Under the pieces are notes generated by a model that searched no databases, was not told the origin of the DNA, and was given only the letters and a program-made list of their open reading frames with translations. Positions 63,016 to 64,000 of a stretch of 64,000 nucleotides of DNA are shown here, one piece after another (within the stretch, counting starts at the first letter, position 1; the number at the start of each line of letters is the position of its first letter). Source of the DNA: Indibacter alkaliphilus LW1 (GTDB taxonomy: Bacteria > Bacteroidota > Bacteroidia > Cytophagales > Cyclobacteriaceae); NCBI RefSeq assembly GCF_000295935.2, contig NZ_ALWO02000027.1:1-64000 (forward strand), in the 5' to 3' direction. The position numbers were made by a program, and so were the translations under genes.

Positions 63016-63046
63016 TCATGATATTGAAACGAAACCAATATCATGA
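63016..63046 (+). promoter_or_regulatory. Hairpin enclosing the start codon of the repeat-protein gene
   Basis: TCATGATATTG (63016-63026) and CAATATCATGA (63036-63046) form a perfect 11-bp stem with a nine-base loop. The start ATG (63043-63045) lies within the right arm, so the folded mRNA would hide it. This is a candidate translational control element; alternatively the dyad is a DNA operator. Confidence 0.5.
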
Positions 63047-64000
63047 TCACATTTAATAAATTTCTTATTCTATCAGCATGGCTGATCTTCTTTCCTTTGG
63101 TATCCGAAGCAAGAACTGCTTCACATTTGTTGATCCTAACATATTCAACAATTCAGCATGAAGGCGATTCGACGTCCAATACCCTTTCTTCTAAAAGTGT
63201 AACAAAGACTTGGTTGGAAGCCTTTCATCCAGAGGTAGCGGACACCATCAATGTCCCGATTCAGGTATCCTTTGTGCCTTTTATGGGGACCAATGGCCTG
63301 CAATCTGGCCAGGCCATCAATGATGTATCCATAAATATTCTAGGTGGATACTCTGCTGGAACCAGGGCTTTTGAAATGGGAGGCCTTTTCAATATCAACC
63401 GGGGTGCGATGAGAGGAGTCCAATTGGCAGGACTGTTCAATCAAGTAGGAGGTAATGTTGACGGAGTTCAGCTGGCCGGAGTTTTTAACTCCAATCTCAG
63501 TCATGTCAAAGGCGTGCAATTGGCCGGTACTGCAAATTTCACCATGGGATCTGTGGACGGGGTACAACTGGCAGGAGTGATGAACTTTTCACCGAAAAGT
63601 GTTAAAGGCGTGCAGCTTGCCGGTACGCTCAACTTTACCGCAGATGAAATGGAGGGTACCCAAATTTCAGGATTGGTCAACTTTGCTGCAAAAAGGATTA
63701 AAGGAACCCAAATTTCTCCAATCAACTATGCTTCCAAAGTACATGGCTTTCAGCTTGGGGTATTCAATTATGCAGACAGCATGAGCGGTGTGCCTGTGGG
63801 ACTGATCAGCTTTGTCCGAAGCGGCTACCATACAGTAGAACTAAGCTACAATGAGGTGCTGCCTTTGAACATAGCCCTGAGAACAGGGAAGAGGGAATTT
63901 TACAACATTCTTTTTGCGGGCATGCGGCCAGAGATCAGCGAGGATGTCACCTGGGCATTTGGTTATGGTATAGGAACTTCACCTAGGTTGGGCAACAGGT
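63043..64000 (+). CDS. Surface-repeat protein, paralogue lacking STN domain (3' end outside window)
   Basis: The frame is open from the ATG at 63043 to the end of the window, 319 codons. A signal peptide (about 1-23; LILSAWLIFFPLVSEA) is followed by a spacer with VSFVPFMGTNGLQSGQAIND, matching VSLVPFIGTNRKLSGNVIND of the STN protein at 58371. Then come about eight repeats (about 105-240) of the GVQLAGLFN, GVQLAGVFN, GVQLAGTAN, GTQISGLVN type and a C-terminal region that is nearly collinear with the other protein (NIALRTGKREFYNILFAGMRP, WAFGYGIGTSPRLG). It lacks the STN and carboxypeptidase-like domains. Probably an outer-membrane or surface protein. Confidence 0.82.
   Translation, partial: MITFNKFLILSAWLIFFPLVSEARTASHLLILTYSTIQHEGDSTSNTLSSKSVTKTWLEAFHPEVADTINVPIQVSFVPFMGTNGLQSGQAINDVSINILGGYSAGTRAFEMGGLFNINRGAMRGVQLAGLFNQVGGNVDGVQLAGVFNSNLSHVKGVQLAGTANFTMGSVDGVQLAGVMNFSPKSVKGVQLAGTLNFTADEMEGTQISGLVNFAAKRIKGTQISPINYASKVHGFQLGVFNYADSMSGVPVGLISFVRSGYHTVELSYNEVLPLNIALRTGKREFYNILFAGMRPEISEDVTWAFGYGIGTSPRLGNR

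Noticed and set aside
63340-63725. Minus-strand open frames opposite the second repeat-protein gene
   Set aside because: They mirror the repeat codons of the plus-strand gene, which has a signal peptide and a paralogue.

Overview
The window reads as chromosome from a Bacteroidota bacterium, most likely order Cytophagales and close to Cyclobacteriaceae (Algoriphagus/Cyclobacterium type). The evidence is two SusC/SusD pairs, two hybrid two-component regulators with periplasmic propellers (HTCS), an ECF sigma/FecR pair, a T4CP plus MobA/B-type mobilization module of the Bacteroides kind, and AT-rich intergenic DNA. The genus is inferred from gene style only.

Layout. 1-1660: ordinary chromosome with a Crp/Fnr-type regulator flanked by two copies of an 18-bp site, and a pair of small membrane proteins. 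1665-1681: 17 bases matching the 3' end of a tRNA-Pro gene, which I read as an integration scar. 1682-8725: remains of a mobilizable element, with a broken response-regulator gene, a primase-like small ORF, relaxosome protein, relaxase, coupling protein, ArdC antirestriction protein and a DUF6508-like protein. No integrase is visible. 8743-9702: a lipoprotein and a small membrane protein.

9886-23677: a galactan-type polysaccharide utilization locus (PUL), with HTCS, GH53 endo-galactanase, a large clan GH-A enzyme (candidate GH147), SusC, SusD and SusE-like protein. 23918-45315: a second PUL for an acidic, uronate-containing glycan, with a GH13 amylase behind an AraC-gene stump, LacI regulator, KduD, KduI, DUF2264 (GH154-like), HTCS, GH88, SusC, SusD, DUF4861, a second GH88 and a PL8 lyase. 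The lyase would release unsaturated uronides, the GH88 enzymes would cut them off, and KduI/KduD would feed the product towards 2-keto-3-deoxygluconate. PL8 and GH88 catalytic residues are all in place.

45640-51053: flavodoxin-like reductase, membrane protein and a second Crp/Fnr regulator with two perfect dyads between them, then DUF4386, a small lipoprotein and an FtsX/MacB-type permease. 51962-56546: a minus-strand stress/resistance-style cassette (ArsR, SRPBCC-VOC fusion, two DoxX-like proteins, DUF4287, GNAT, DHFR-like, YdeI-like). It contains an internal fragment of an ErmF-like rRNA methyltransferase gene and the tail of a second SRPBCC gene, so it has been assembled and partly lost by recombination.

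56817-64000: ECF sigma factor, FecR anti-sigma, and an STN-domain protein whose output is not a TonB receptor but an array of G-x-Q-x-x-G-x-x-N surface repeats. A paralogue without the STN domain begins at 63043 and runs off the window. Between them lie a YdjC-deacetylase/serine-hydrolase fusion and a 266-bp MITE that touches its stop codon. I regard the sigma/FecR/STN-repeat arrangement as the best candidate for an undescribed signalling system here. No rRNA, complete tRNA, CRISPR array or intact transposase was found.
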